A DNA stretch of 64,000 bases from Cycas panzhihuaensis (GCA_023213395.1 CM041465.1:179001741-179065740); one strand, 5' to 3'. Counted from the first letter of the stretch, positions 24,491 to 37,660 are shown. Numbers and translations are program-made. Notes: generated by a model from the sequence alone, not told the origin.

Positions 24491-26774
24491 TAAGTTTTGA
24501 TGCATATTCAGCCCAATAAGCCATATATTATAGCAAATCTGCCTATTGGAGAAATTTATTTAAAGATTTAACTTGTGTGGAAGAAGATCTCATCTTTGGA
24601 AGTCAATGTGCTATAAATCAGCCATAGTTACTTACCAGGTTCTTCATATTTATTTTCAGATTTAAACATTTATATATATTTTTTGGTTTTTTGATATACT
24701 TTCTTCGACATATTTAAAAAATTTCTAGTTTTATAGCACAATCTTTGTATGGTTAAATATTGAACACATATGCTGTTTGCCAATGAAAATAATACCATCT
24801 ATGCCTCTGTCTCAATTCAGATCTGTGTGATTGTTAGTGTTTATTTCCATGCTCCTCACATTGATATTTCATTTTTCATAAGATTTATATTATATATATA
24901 TATTTTTTATATCTTTAGCATATAGTTTAGCACATGTACCATAACTTGCAAGGAGTTGTGATATACAACATTCTCTAAACATAATTGAGTAAGAGAATAC
25001 ACATGAACATTTTCATTTATGACTGAAAAAGAGTGCAAAAACTACCAATTAATTACATTCTTTACAAAAATAATACAACAAAATTCTCCCCTAGAGAAGT
25101 CTAGAACGTGTAATACATAGCAAACTAATATTTTTTCCTGATCAAGTTTGGATAGCTCTACACTGAGAATATTACAAATATCAAGAAGTTGAATGTTGTC
25201 CTCTATGTATTCATCCATCCATCGCTGCTTCCACTCTGTAACAAAAAACCCTAGGTCAAAAACAAGAGCTTTCATATCCATATGTGTCTTAAATAAAGCT
25301 TTCAAGGCTACTTGAATCCATGTTAAATTCAAAATATCTTATCTATTTTTTAGCTTCAGATTCTTTAATCTCTCTGATAAAGCCACCTCGAACGCCTTGA
25401 CCAACTTGTTCTACCTTGAAGAAATTTCTAAAGATCTCTTTCTCTAGGGAGAAAAAGGCTTTCGTAAAGAAGAAAATGATGACCGATCAGCTTGTGCCCA
25501 GCTTATGGCAATACGGTATTAAAATGAGATAAACACAAATAAATTGTCGTTCAAAACTATTATAAAATAAGATGTATTTGGCTTCAGATTTACTAAAATT
25601 AGCAAATCGGTGATCACAGAACTTATTGTTACAAAACTAGAGAAGTAACCCTCATAAAGAGTGGTACAGAGCTTGCAATACTCCTTCAACTGACTGCTAA
25701 AGTCTGAATTCTACAAACATACACTTCTTACAAAAGCAAATACAGTTGCATCCGCTCAATATTGTAATACCTCAATATCAGTCTATAACACCATGATTCA
25801 CTGAGTATTTACAGAATGAAAACTACCTCGGGAGGATTAATTATAGATTGGATATCTCCAATTCTGTATAAAACTGTCAAGAAGTGAACAAATGTTCAAT
25901 TAGCCTATGAAGTACCGATAATTATAGTTTGCTCCAAATTCCAGGATTCACCTCTTGATGCTCGATTAGTCAACATACCGAAAAATTAAACTTATCCACC
26001 CAATGCTCTTCTATCTTATTAAGGGCACATCCCCGTTGCATCATCGCTGATCCCGACTAAAAGCAAATGTGCATACCATTTCTCAGCACTTGGAATGTTT
26101 CCCTGAAATAACAAAATTTTGTATAACATCATAATTCAAAACATTCGGTTACTACCTAGTGGTCATGGTTTCGTGTGAACAATTTTTTCAGGGAACGTTT
26201 AAATCATACATGTATCATGAAGACCCTTGGCTTTCTTCATCAAAAGCTTGGCAAAATATTTTGAGGTTGTTCTTGCTACTAAAGGGCTTCACTCATAACA
26301 TTGTCACTCTTAAAACAAATTCTACCAGATAAGTTCTAGGATAATAAATATGAAATCAAAATAAAATCGAAGGACATAAGTTAACATGGCCCCATCACAA
26401 TTGCTCGCATTGCCCTGCCAGATCATACCCAATCCCTTGCCCTTGTCTTGCCCGAGTGCCATTGTAGATGCCATTAAGGCAGAGGATGCACGTGAAGTAT
26501 GCGGAGGGGGAGAGACAGCTTGGCGGCATCACAATGCAGGTGGTGCCATTTTAAAATTTTATTTTTTATTTTTTAAAGTTAAAAAAATTAAATTTAATTA
26601 TATATAGTTTTTAAATCTGTATTTTTTTTTAAGGCCTAAAGCCCCTTTAGCTTAGCCCCTGGTCATGTGACCTCTCTGTATGACCGTAGCATATTGCTAA
26701 ATGGGCCTTTTTACTTTTTTATAATTTTTTTCCTTTTTATTTCTTTTTTATTTTTTCATTAAATAGAGGGTACT

Positions 26775-27660
26775 TGACAAATTTTTACGGTAACTTCTCA
26801 CTGGGTCATCGGTTTCTGACGAAACCTATCCCATTACGTCTGGAATTTTCTTAGGTATAATTTTGACTGATCATATGACCTATTTGGAGCTGGTTTGACT
26901 AGGTTTTAGTTAGTTCAAAGTCAGGCAGTGATTTTTAGAGCTTTTTAAAACTATTTTCATAAAATCTATTTTTTATTAGATTATATTTTATTACCGGGTG
27001 ATTATTTTCTACCTAGATCTGTTATGTAGTTATATACTATCAAAAAACTTCATTATCATCTATTTATTTTATTTTTTAAGATTTATTTTAATTATTATTT
27101 TAATTGACCAAAGTGACACTTTAGTATTTTTTACTACTTTTTAAACATTTTCACATAAAAGTACTTGTTGCTATTTTTCTTATAACTTTTCTGTTTTACA
27201 TCAGAATTCAGATCCATCAGTTTTGCTGGAAAGCTAACTTACTCCTCTTCGAACTTACACTATTTTTTATAAGTTTTAAAGTGTTTTTGATGATTTTCAA
27301 ATTTATCAAAGTTGAGGTACATAATAGCCTCCAATCTACCATTATTACACATTTTGTATATATTATTTCTTAAATTTTTAGTTGAAAAATATATTGAGCA
27401 ATCTTCCAAACTATAATTAATCATTTTACAATATTCTACAAGTTTTTTATTAGTTTTTTTATAATATTTTGAGCCCCAAGCTCCTATTAAGCCTAAAAAA
27501 GAGGCATGTATCTTTGGTTCCTTAAATCTTGACTTGTAGGAACCCGTTTTCAAAATGGTCAATTGTATTAAATATTTATTTTGTTGATCTTCACACTAGT
27601 AAAGTTTCACATTATTCTAACATTATTTAGTATAACTTTAGATGTGTTAAACTTAAACAT
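26775..27660 (+). other. Conserved leader block shared with copia at 48-56 kb
   Basis: About 880 bp are collinear with 49826-50700 in the other copia leader. Shared short strings in order are GACGAAACCT, a CATAAGACC/CATATGACC segment, GCT(G/A)AC followed by TCTTC, and a CTCCT-TTAGGCT/TTAAGCC-AAAGAGGC segment. A 100-codon minus-strand frame at 27260-27562 overlaps it but has no known features. Conservation in non-coding leaders suggests an RNA function or shared ancestry. Confidence 0.6.
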
Positions 27661-27839
27661 TCAAGTATATCCTAACATGCTTATTTTCTAACCTTTTTAA
27701 AATTTTCTTATAAACTCATTATATTTCAAATTTTATCTAAAATTATATCTTATAAGTTTATTATATTTCTTCATTTATTGAGTTCTTTAACTTTGTAAAA
27801 GTATATTTCTTTTATGTACTAAAATTTTCTAAAAAATGG

Positions 27840-28440
27840 CGATCAATCTTGATTAAGTATAATTTCCTATATTTGATGGCCATAATTTTTTTCTATGGCA
27901 TAAGACTATAAAAAAAAATTTTATTACATATAATATTTGGAGTTACCTGTAAGATGAGTATGATGCTAGTATTAAGGAAAATATAAAAAATGATAATGAA
28001 GCATTAGCTTTACTATTTTGCACTATAGATGATAATGTCTTTTCTAAAGTCTGTGAACTAATAACTTCCAAATCTGTATGGGACATTTTAATTTCTACTT
28101 ATAGGGGAGATACCCTTAATGAATTTAGCATTGATGTTGAGCATGTGAGATAGGTACTAGAACAAGTGGATTATCATGAAAAGACCAAGGAACATTCAAA
28201 TCAAATATATGATCATCTTATTGCACAAGAACCTAATCCTCCATTTGGGGGAGAGAGATATGATGATCTGATAGTTATTCATAACACAAAGTTTTCAGAA
28301 TACAAAGTTCAAGTTCAAAGTTTTCTTAAAGTTTTAGTTGACAAAGTCAAAGTTACATCCACACATCCACGTTTGAATTAAGCTTCATTTACTTACAACT
28401 TTTTTGCACCACTTAATGGTACAAGGACACACGTTGCTAA
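27840..28440 (+). pseudogene. Short gag of element A plus unidentified open segment
   Basis: The first part resembles the gag of the copia element at 48-56 kb: KENIKNDNEALALLFC, then DDNVFSKVCE and SKSVWDIL, matching KENIKKDNEALALIFC and SKEAWDTF there. After about residue 80 the likeness to copia gag stops. It is replaced by a 71-codon open stretch (28166-28381) including PNPPFGGERYDDLIVIHN, which I do not recognise. No zinc knuckle or protease follows, and the 3' LTR begins about 120 bp later. The segment might be a captured host fragment or badly diverged gag. Confidence 0.6.
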
Positions 28441-28559
28441 AAGGATGAGAAGAGTTGATAATGATTAAGCCAAAGACAAATCTTTAAAGTTTTTTTCAAG
28501 TATAAATTCCATAAGTTTAAAGTGAAGACATTATTCGTGATGACTATTAAGGAGGAGAA

Positions 28560-28968
28560 TATTTGGATTAATACTCATCACCCCACTCCCACCTTCCAAA
28601 CAAGAGTGCACACCTCACTCTCATCAATTTATATATGTGGGTGCTCACATGTGTAAGTAAGTATAAGGTAAGGTTGATTTGATTTAAGTTAACTTAAGTT
28701 AAGTTTATTTGAGTTAAGTTAAGTTATTATTTTATTATTGTTTAAATTTTAGGGGTTGAGGAGTTACCCTCCTCTCCCAAATTATATATTTTGAGGGGTG
28801 TGCAACCTTGGTATCTTTAAACACTACCTACTTTTGGACATTTATAATAATTCTGACAAAAATGGATTAAATATAAAGGATTATTGTGTTTATGTAATAA
28901 TGATGTATTAATCTATGATTATTTTATTTATGTTTTGCCCTATTCTCCATTCTATTATTTTTCTAACA
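28560..28968 (+). repeat. 3' LTR of copia element A
   Basis: 409 bp, starting TATTTGGATTAATAC and ending TCTAACA. It is longer than the 5' copy because of an extra AAGTTAAGTT-type repeat near 28690-28725. Confidence 0.85.
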
Positions 28969-30430
28969 TAGCCTCACTCCCTATCTTTACCCAAAAAATT
29001 TTGTAAAGATTTAAATGCCCTTTACAATGAAATCCTAACTTTTCTACCATTTTACTAGAAACCATATCTTTACAATTATCACTATCCATAACAATTTTAC
29101 AAATCTCACCTCTTAAGGTGCATTTCTTCTGGGAAATATTATTGTATAGATATAAATTATTATTTTCTTTTTCTTTTATTTTTTTCTAGGCCTAACTTTA
29201 TTTCATGGTAATCAAAGTTATCCTGAATATTAGTTTCACGCCTACATCTATTACAACTTTTATAGGTTATTTCTACGCATGAACTGAGTTTACTCTTGGT
29301 TGCTCTGCTTAGTTTCTTAGTTGATTATAATGCTAAGGATGTTCATAAACTTTATAACCTTCTTCATTATATCTAAAGTAGATAATGTACCATATTGGCA
29401 TTACCTCTTCTGCTAAACCCTTTACCTTTTAATGATCCCTAGAAATTTATGTCTCTTAGATAGCTTTTGAATCCTTTATGGTTTTATCTCCCTAAATATG
29501 TACCCTCCCTTTCCATCTATTTGGATGATTAATTGTGAGAGTTGTTAAAGCCAGCCTTGACTTTAAAAAGTATTAATAGACCATTTCTTATTAGAGGTAA
29601 TTTTTTAGTAAGGTTCCTATTTAGTTTCTCCTCTACCTTCAATGTAAATTTATAAGCATCTTCAACATTATTAATCTTAAGCATGTGAAGTTCATTCAGG
29701 ATGGAAAGATTTAATTCAATTATATACCTAAAAATTAATAACTATTTTATTTCTTTATATTACACCCTGATATATAGCTTATAAAATTTATTTGTATAAT
29801 CTTAGACATTCATCTTTTCTCTACCTCCAGTTCTAAAATTTTATGAACAAGGTTTGAGAGTACTATACTAAAAAGAATTTCTCCTTTACTTTATTTACAA
29901 TATTACTCCAAGTTCTAATATTATCCTTCTTATTTCTTACTCTTTTCTTTTGCAAGCAATCCCACCATATTATTATATGACCTTTCATTTTTGTACATGT
30001 AAGTTTTACTTTTTCTTCATCTATCATTTTCTCTTATTAAGAAAAAAACTATACTGCTTAACCAATCAACCAATTCTTTAGGCTTTAAGTTACTTGTATA
30101 TTCTAAGATATTAAGATTTAATTTGTTATTTTTTTCTTCTAGTACTTTCAATATTTTCTCCTTATAGGATGGTGGTTCTTATGGCCCCTCTTCCTTAAGC
30201 TTTATTTTAGCTTCTAGTTCTACTTCACTATTATATTTTCTTATACTTTATTTATTTCTTAGGAGGGACTCTTATTACCTCATCACCATCTCTACAAGCT
30301 CTTCTACTCTCTTTTATAAATCTTATATACTCTTGTTCAATTGTGTAGTTTCCCTTATAACCATCTTATCTCTTAAGTTGTTTACTTTCTTCCTAGAAAT
30401 ACTTTTGATCTATCTTTATAACTAATAAGG
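28969..30430 (-). pseudogene. Chromovirus gag and protease N-terminal part
   Basis: The minus strand gives a gypsy gag with stops. Seen are LNILEYTSNLKPKELVDWL near 30080, then the capsid segment KGHIIIWWDCLQKKRVRNKK near 29950 followed by DNIRTWSNIV, and a protease start near 29000-29130 with CKIVMDSDNCKDMVSSKMV and LYKIFWVKIG. The protease carries MDSDN where intact relatives have a DGGS- or DTGS-type site. The frame continues across element A into 22849-23179. This is the 5' part of the same chromovirus as 13880-16674. Confidence 0.8.
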
Positions 30431-31050
30431 GGCTGAAGTTACTCTCATAACTTGATGATAGAACTAAGGAAGAAGGTCTAGATTAAGAAAAGAAAATAAA
30501 CCACTTCCTCTTATTAACACTCGTGTATTAGCATGGAGGGAGCCTAGACTAGATTAAAAGAGATGAAGGGAGCCTATGTTAGATAAAAAGAGATATGCGT
30601 ATGTCATAGGGAAAAGATGGGATAAGGAGAAGAGCTAAGATAAATAAATATTTATCAATCACATAAAACAAAGTAAGTAAGTAAGCATGCAAGTAGCTAA
30701 AACATGAAAAGGAGAAATGAAAGCTAGCTAACTAATTAAGAATCCCCTTGGAAGGAGTAAGAAATACTCAAGAAAACTCTTAGAGTCTAAGAGGGTCACT
30801 AGGACAATTATATGCCAAATAATAATGAACCCTACAAGCCTATCCTAAGAATTATAAAGCCCCCCCACCCCTCCCTTAACCTCTACTTAACCCACCCTTT
30901 AGAAGCCACTACTCATTAACACGATCTAGAATAAAAGGGGATTGACATAGAAGATAGACAAAGAAGGAATTAATATTGAGTTCATTAATTGAACATTAGT
31001 CATATTGTATATATGATATATATTTATTAAATTTAATGTAATATTTATAA
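30431..31050. other. Presumed 5' leader/LTR side of the chromovirus, unresolved
   Basis: There is no coding signal. The stretch is purine-rich with short repeats, such as GGGAGCCTA twice near 30540-30570 and AAGTAAGTAAG near 30670. The 5' LTR and primer-binding site of the minus-strand chromovirus should lie here, but I could not identify them. Confidence 0.4.
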
Positions 31051-32559
31051 TGTTAATCATTGGAAGGGTATTTATCAGATAAAGATGTTTATGAGCTTAG
31101 TCTTGTGAGGTATATTTTACTCACAACCCAATATATCACATTATAAAGTTTGTTATGCATGCTAAAAAGTGTCACCTTACATGTTTTTTACCTTCTCAAC
31201 TACTTGCCTCTTACATAACTATAATCTATTATATATATGTGAGGCATTATTGTTGTAATATGATTTGTTTAAATGAATAAGACATGGATTTTAAAGGCAC
31301 AATTAATTTGACCTCCTCTATTGTAGTTGCTCTACTTGTCCTATGCATTTCATCTTATCTTGGGTAGAAGATGACTAAAAGTCACTTCCTTCACTTGGTA
31401 TTAGAGCTCTAATAGTTATGATTAACCTACCAATGTTAGACTGACTAGATATTGATAATGATATTCTTATTTATTAGTAATCTTTATTTTGTCCATTACT
31501 TAATAATGTTATAAATATTTTTTCTTAATTACATAATCATACCATAGAATTCATATTAATATGGATTTTTCCCTCCTCGACATATACAAATTGTCATGAT
31601 TTTTTCCATGGAACCAATTTATCTTTTATATCTTTATCACCTCACTACCTTTTTTGCCTATTGAATTCAATCCATTAAAATGCCATAGACTCTCTATGGA
31701 ATGATAGACACCATAAACTCATCATAGTTATAGATCTTTGAATGATGGATAAAGATTCAAATCTATTTATATAGATTACTATGGCTATTATTGATCTTTT
31801 TTTGTGAAGATTATAATTGTTCTAGATCTTAATACCAATGGAGTCTACAAGCTTAGTAACATTTCCTTGCTCCATGTAATGGAGATTACAAGACTGTAAC
31901 ATGTCATAAGATTATTGGCAATAAATGGGAAGAGAGGTAGTTTCATAAAATTAGGTTGCAAATCATCATAGATCATTGGCAATGGTTTATAGCATCTAAG
32001 TAGTACTATTACAAAGGCATCTAAGTAATCTAAGCAAGTGTAATTGATTAAGTAGATCAAAGAGGCAAATTTGGGTGACCATGTTGTCTTCACTTCACTG
32101 CCATTCACTGCACAAGCAATATAACTATATAAGATGACTACTCATGAGGCTCCTTACTACATCATCACCTTAAGTATAATGTCATATTGAGATTTTGTTA
32201 CTCTTGTAAAGTGATTTAGCCTTTTGTATCCAAATTAATTCACCTTATTTTTCCAATCCTATTTTTTAATATTTTATTTTTTTAATAGATTTAAAAGTTT
32301 AGGTTATATATATATATACTTAGAATATTCTATTTTTGATTAAACACCATAGCCTAAAGTTAGTTTATAGATCATTTTATAACCTATATTCAATCATTTT
32401 TAGTCCATTTAAAGTTATTTTTTAATGATTTAACACTTTTTTTTTTCTTACTTTATAGTACATTTTTGCTTAAAATTATAATCTATGTAATAAAAAAATC
32501 TTAATTTTTTTTAAAACTTGAAAGATTAATAGCATAACACCATAATTAAATAACCTAAA

Positions 32560-33000
32560 ACTTTTTAGTCTTGTAAGAGGAATAATTAGGACCCCTAAAG
32601 TTACCACTCTACACATGCTAATGCATTTTTTTAAACTCTATGGATAATAAAGAAAGGTATTAGTTATTAAGTATATTAAGTGGAAGGTTAAGGTATGATA
32701 CTTAAAACTAGAGTTTGAAGACTAGAATAGATGTGGAGTGGGTGAGTGCCTCATTTATTAAATGTGCCCTTAAATTAAGATCTATCATTCAGGTCATAAA
32801 TTCAATGTAGGTAGGTCAATAGTGTCAAGGGGTGGCTGAGCCTTCTGTAGTGCTCACATACCTTTGAGCTACCACTTGAAAGTAGATATGCCATTAGATA
32901 AACCTATCTCATCTACTAGGGGCTATTAGGAAAAGAGATACAAATACATAGATACTAAAATAGCAAATCTTTCTAGGTAGATAAGACACATACCTAAGAT
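32560..33000 (+). other. Conserved pre-gag leader block of element C
   Basis: It is collinear with 51280-51720, just before gag in the better-preserved copia element. Shared order: TTAGGACCC, then GTTACCACT, then GCTAAT, then a GAAGACTAG/GAGACCAAGG segment with GGGTGAGTGCC, then AGATCT(A/G)TC, then GTAGGT(A/G)G, then GTGTCAA. It lies directly upstream of the gag start in both elements. Confidence 0.65.
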
Positions 33001-33002
33001 AA

Positions 33003-35340
33003 AATGGCACTCCAAATGGTTATAACCAATACAATTAAACTATCTGATAGTGATAATTTCTTGGCTTGGAAGAAATAAGTCAAGAATATTCTAATAATAA
33101 ATAAATTATGGGCTTATGTTTCTCATTAAATTCCCATTCCAAAAGACACTCATGATCCCAATGATCTTGATATTATTATTCCTACTAATCTTGCTATTGT
33201 AGCTTCTTTTTAGGAATTCAATGAAGTTTCCATTTCCTTCTTACACTTGTCTTATGAAGATAATATTGGCCAAAATATTAAACTTATTGCAACTTTTACA
33301 AAAGCTTAGAATATCATCCATACATTGGATGAGAGAAAAGATAATAAAAGAGTTATTATTCTTAAATCCCCACTCTATTCTATTCCATTTGCTAGATCAA
33401 TTATAACACATTTGACCTAGATCAAATCAATCAAGAACTAGTTGAGTGTTATAGGTCAACCTTTAAATGATAGTAATCTTATATCTTGTATAGTCAATAT
33501 TTTGCTAATCAGATATAATTCTCTTATATCTAATTTGTCTCATATAGATCGACTTGATACACTTGATGTTAATGCCTTTAAAAGTCTTCTACTTTAGGAA
33601 GAATACATCTTAAATAGATTAGGAGATTTAGGTGTCTCTTCTTTAACTATAGCCTTTACAACTCATTATAGAGGAAGACAACAACATCCATACCTTACTC
33701 ATAAGTTTAGTTCAATGAATTTTAACAAATATTACTATTGATAACATTAATAGTAACCACAAAATTCTACATAGGTTGTTTCTTACTATTGTAGCAAATC
33801 AAGACATATTATACCTTATTGTAAGAAAAGAAGAGGTGATTTTCAATAACAACAAAACTAGAATTACCCTATTATGTGGGGGAATCAAAATTATAAATAT
33901 GGCAATATTCAAGGATAGAGGAGACAAAAGTAAAATGTCCCTCAAGGTATTCAAAAAAATAGAAATCATAACTAGAGACAAAATTAGAATCAGAATTAAG
34001 GAGGCCATATGGATGATTCACAAAATCTTTTCTTTACTACATCAAGAGCTCAACATTTTGATAAATCCTAGCTAATAGATTCCAAAGCCTCTCACTATAT
34101 GATAGGATCTGAATATATTCTTATAAACATAAATATGGTATAGGATCAATCAATTACATTTGGTGACAATGCCCTTTATGAGATTACCAAGATCTAGAAA
34201 GCACCTATAACTTTAAAATTTTTTGATATCAAGCATCATCTCAGTAATGTACTTTATATCCCTAGTATGACATATAATTTACTTTTAGTTAGTCAAATAA
34301 ATAAATAAAATTTTAATGTTCAATTCAGTCACCTTGGAAAATGCTTGATTACATACTTAAATGATAATATGATTGGCTCAAGATATAAAGACCAAGGTCT
34401 ATATAATCTTAATATAGTTTTTAGGCTTTTGTTCTTACCAAGTAAAATTGGATCTTATAGCAATTCAACTTCCACTTTAAAATATTTCTACTTTGACTTC
34501 AAATTATAATGAACAAATTACTCCAAAAGCACTCATTTGCTAAAGACTAGCTTTGACATCAACACCTTAGGCATTTGGATATAAACAACCTTCATCTACT
34601 TTATAAACTAAATATGGTACATGGTATACCAAATATTAAGTAAACTAAATATATTTATGAGACTTGTATTATGGGTAAATATCATTAGGCTCTATTCAGA
34701 ATAAATATAAGAGCTAGTCATACTAAGGAACCTTTAGGCCTAGTACATTCTGATATTTATGGACCTATATTGCAAGCATCCTTCAATGGCTGTCAATATT
34801 TCATCATATTTATTGATGATTGTTCCAAAAATATTTGGGTATATTTTCTAAAGAAGAAATTGAAAGCATTTAAAAATTTTAGAGAATTTAAGCATGGTGT
34901 TAAATTGGAATTTGGAAAGCTAATTAAAATCCTTTGATGCGACAATGAAGAAGAATTCACCTAATTTTTCAAGGATAATGGTATCAAATGATAATTCTCT
35001 ACCACTTATACACCTTAAAATATTGGTGTTGCTAAGTGAATGAACTAGACATTAGTTAGTAAAGGTAAAGTCATACTTACTATTAAAAACTTAGGACTTT
35101 AATTATGGGTTAAAGCCCTTAATACTATTGTTTATCTTAGAAATTAAAGTCCAACCAAGGTTCTTTTAAATATTACTCCAAAGGAGGCCTGGTTAGTTTA
35201 AAAAACTATGGTCTCATAAATTTATACCTTTGGTTGTATAATTGTATATGTTTATACTGAAAGAATAAAAAAGGAAGTTAGATGATAAAAGTAGAAAATA
35301 TATTTTCATTGGTTATCAACTTGGTTATGAAGTATTTCAC
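33003..35340 (+). pseudogene. Copia gag-protease-integrase remnant
   Basis: Plus-strand frames with many stops give copia proteins in order. Gag starts MALQMVITNTIKLSDSDNFL at 33004 and contains INKLWAY. A zinc-knuckle remnant (C-x4-H-x4-C) lies near 33790. The protease piece LIDSKASHYM near 34075 has the D-S position kept and Gly lost; it is followed by ITFGDNALYE and NVLYIPSMTYNLLLVSQI. The pre-integrase and integrase core follow at about 34560-34890: LVHSDIYGPI, then YFIIFIDDCSKNIWVYFLKK. The last recognisable part is KLDDKSRKYIFIGY near 35280. RT is absent. Confidence 0.8.
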
Positions 35341-37655
35341 CAAAACTTGGCCCTCCCCTTGACCTTTGTTGCTTTTGTTAGATCTCTTGTATTCTTACCA
35401 TGTGAAGATATTTAATTGAATTGGTTTTTTGTTGCATCAGGCTATGTTTTGATGAAATGTTATATTCATTTAATTGATGATGTATAATGAAGAATAATGG
35501 ATGTATTATTATGCTATCACCTACCAATGACTGATAACTATAGTAATAAATTCTTTCTGTCATGATCATTTTAATTCATTTCTTCCTTTAAAATCTTCTT
35601 CTTTTGTTGTTTTCACTTTGATTTCACCTTTAACTTATCATTTTTTATCAATTTTTGGAGTTGCGCTTACAATTTTCATCACTTTTTTGTCCATTTTCCT
35701 CATTAATAAAGTCATTTGTGTTGATATTTATCATCAAGAATATTTTTTTTGACCTTCTTAATAAGTTGTTTTCACCTTCTCACTTGTCATATTTTTTGTG
35801 TTGCCAAAAATGTGACCGATCACATTTTTAGTGTAAAGTCATGTTTTTGGCTTTCCAAAAATGCAACTGGTCATGTCTTTTACTTTTATGCATGTAAACC
35901 TCAGCTAGTGCACTAGATTCTCACATGTTGCTACCTAGATTTGATGTAAACCTACCTCTTCTATGCCTAGAATTATGGCAAACCCTATTTGTGACTCAGA
36001 TAGAGATTTTTGAAGTGTAAGAGATCAAGTTTAAAGAGCTTTTGAGAGAGTTTTTGGAGAATTGTTTCTAGAGATTTTGCTACTGCTATTGAAAAGACTA
36101 TTGTTTGTGAGAAAAAGGGTGAAATCAAAGGAGACTTTAAAGATTTGGTTGCTATGATTACTGATGCTCATTTTCATTGATGATCTTCTTCAAATATTTT
36201 GGTTTCTTTCAAGGGTTTCAACTTTAAACTTCTTTGTCAATTAGTAAGGTCTTTCCTATTAAGCACTCTTGTAATTTCACTACTCTTTGGTAATTATCTA
36301 TACTTAAGATCTTTCTCTTTTTCTTACTAATTATTGAGGTTATTTTGTATTTATTTTTGCATTAGAAATTTGGCTAAAAGGTCTAGCCTTTATGGGACAA
36401 AAAGGAGATAGACTAGTGTGAAGCATGATCATCTCTTCACTATCTAAATAGCTACCTCTTCTGATTCTTCCATAGCTATCCAAATTTCCAAGAGGATTTC
36501 CTTTATTTTTAGCTTATTTATGGTTATCTTTGTTTCTTAATTCCTTTACTCATTTTAAAGGAAAAATTTGAAAGAGTTTGGTCATATAAAAGAAAGAAAG
36601 TTATTTTGAGGCAGAAATTTTCAAATAGGAAAGTAGTCACTGTATTATTCTTGTTTGATTTCACTCTTTGGTTTATTCTTTCACTTTAAAAAGGAAATTT
36701 GAATTTGCGAATGATATATCTTTGGTTTAATTAGATCATATAAGGTTCAAGGATCTCTTTGATGTCCAATCGGCTGCAATTGTGATAGAACCTCCTTGTG
36801 CTTTGGTTTATTGCTTATTTGAGCTTTATGACTTGTATATGATTGGTTGCATACATTGTTTATGATTTAAAAATGATTCATAACAATAGTAGTTAGTCTT
36901 TAAAATTCTTTGTTTTCATCTTAGAAGCAGTCTTTAAGAAAGATAGCCTGCAATTGGGAATGAAAAGCTTTATATAAAAATTTCATATTATTGGATCTCT
37001 TGATGGTTTTGCATACATAGTTACATGTTGTATTGCATGTCATGTTAGAGCTTTTCTTTACTTAATAAAGTGTGTGTTGCATCCAAAGGAAATAATCTCA
37101 TACTCATTTTAGTGTGCTTCATCTTTTGAATTAAAAAAAAAGAAAAGAAAAAGATATTACATGTACGGTCAGTCTTTTATTTGTATGTTGAAAGAAGGTG
37201 GATATGTTTTTTGTAATTTCATTGATTACCTTTATGATTTTCATTTCATCTTAAAATACAAAACCAAAAAGAATAGAAACAAAGCTCCTTCCATTTACTT
37301 AACCCTTCTCCTTCATTTAAGTAAACCTCAAAAAGTTGAAAGAATAGGACAAAATGAGTCATAGGAAAGATACAAGAGATATTGTTAGTGTAATTTTGAA
37401 TCCAGAACTCCTCCATCTAATTGTATAGGCTAGTGGATCCAATTACCCCCTGATATCTTAGCATTTTGTTGCTTTACTCATATCTTTACTAAATAATATA
37501 ATCTAGTGGAGCCTCCTTTTTAGGAGTTGGCAAAGGTGTTCCATTTGGCTTACTTGGGTTTCCTTTCTCTTAGTTAAGATTTCAAATAAAGGAAAACATC
37601 AAGAAGATTAAGAGGTATCTAATCTAGGTCCCTCCAAAGCCCAACCATCTTTCTG
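35341..37655. other. AT-rich unassigned stretch
   Basis: I see no convincing gene. Open stretches at 35378-35569 and 37161-37364 are short and featureless. Composition and promoter-like pieces, such as TTAATAAAGTGTGTGTTGC near 37060, suggest more decayed LTR material, but no partner copy was found. Confidence 0.5.
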
Positions 37656-37660
37656 GTGAC
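37656..37660. other. Target-site duplication GTGAC (left)
   Basis: GTGAC directly precedes the TG of the left LTR and is repeated at 47814-47818, directly after the CA of the right LTR. The match defines the element's ends. Confidence 0.9.

Larger units (their letters stand above)
23180..28968 (+). mobile_element. Gag-only copia element A, inserted in chromovirus protease
   Basis: LTRs at 23180-23569 and 28560-28968 share CCCCACTCCCACCTTC, TATATTTTGAGGGGTGTGC and CACCTACTTTTGGACATTT-type blocks. The PBS starts TGGTATCA at 23572, and the PPT is AAGGAGGAGAA just before the 3' LTR. Flanks CTGCC and TAGCC share GCC, a decayed 5-bp duplication. The chromovirus protease reads through once the element and one flank copy are ignored. 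The interior is a leader of about 4.3 kb followed by a short gag remnant. No protease, integrase or RT is present, so the element needed help from another copia to move. Confidence 0.85.
31051..35340 (+). mobile_element. Decayed 3'-truncated copia element C
   Basis: A likely 5' LTR (about 31051-31393, starting TGTTAATCATTGG and ending CTTCA) is followed by TGGTATTAGAGC (31396-31407), one base off the standard primer site. A leader of about 1.6 kb precedes gag. Coding homology stops inside the C-terminal part of integrase near 35340, and no RT, RNase H or 3' LTR follows. The left LTR boundary is tentative because no second copy exists. Confidence 0.65.

Noticed and set aside
26386-26607. 73-codon plus-strand frame in the leader of element A
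   Set aside because: Ends in an AT-rich low-complexity tail, has no motif, and lies inside a retrotransposon leader.
27260-27562. 100-codon minus-strand frame as a possible gene
   Set aside because: Falls in the leader block shared with 49826-50700, where the same frame is not open. More likely non-coding conservation.
35341-37655. 3' end and LTR of copia element C
   Set aside because: No sequence resembling 31051-31393 was found here, and RT/RNase H motifs are absent.
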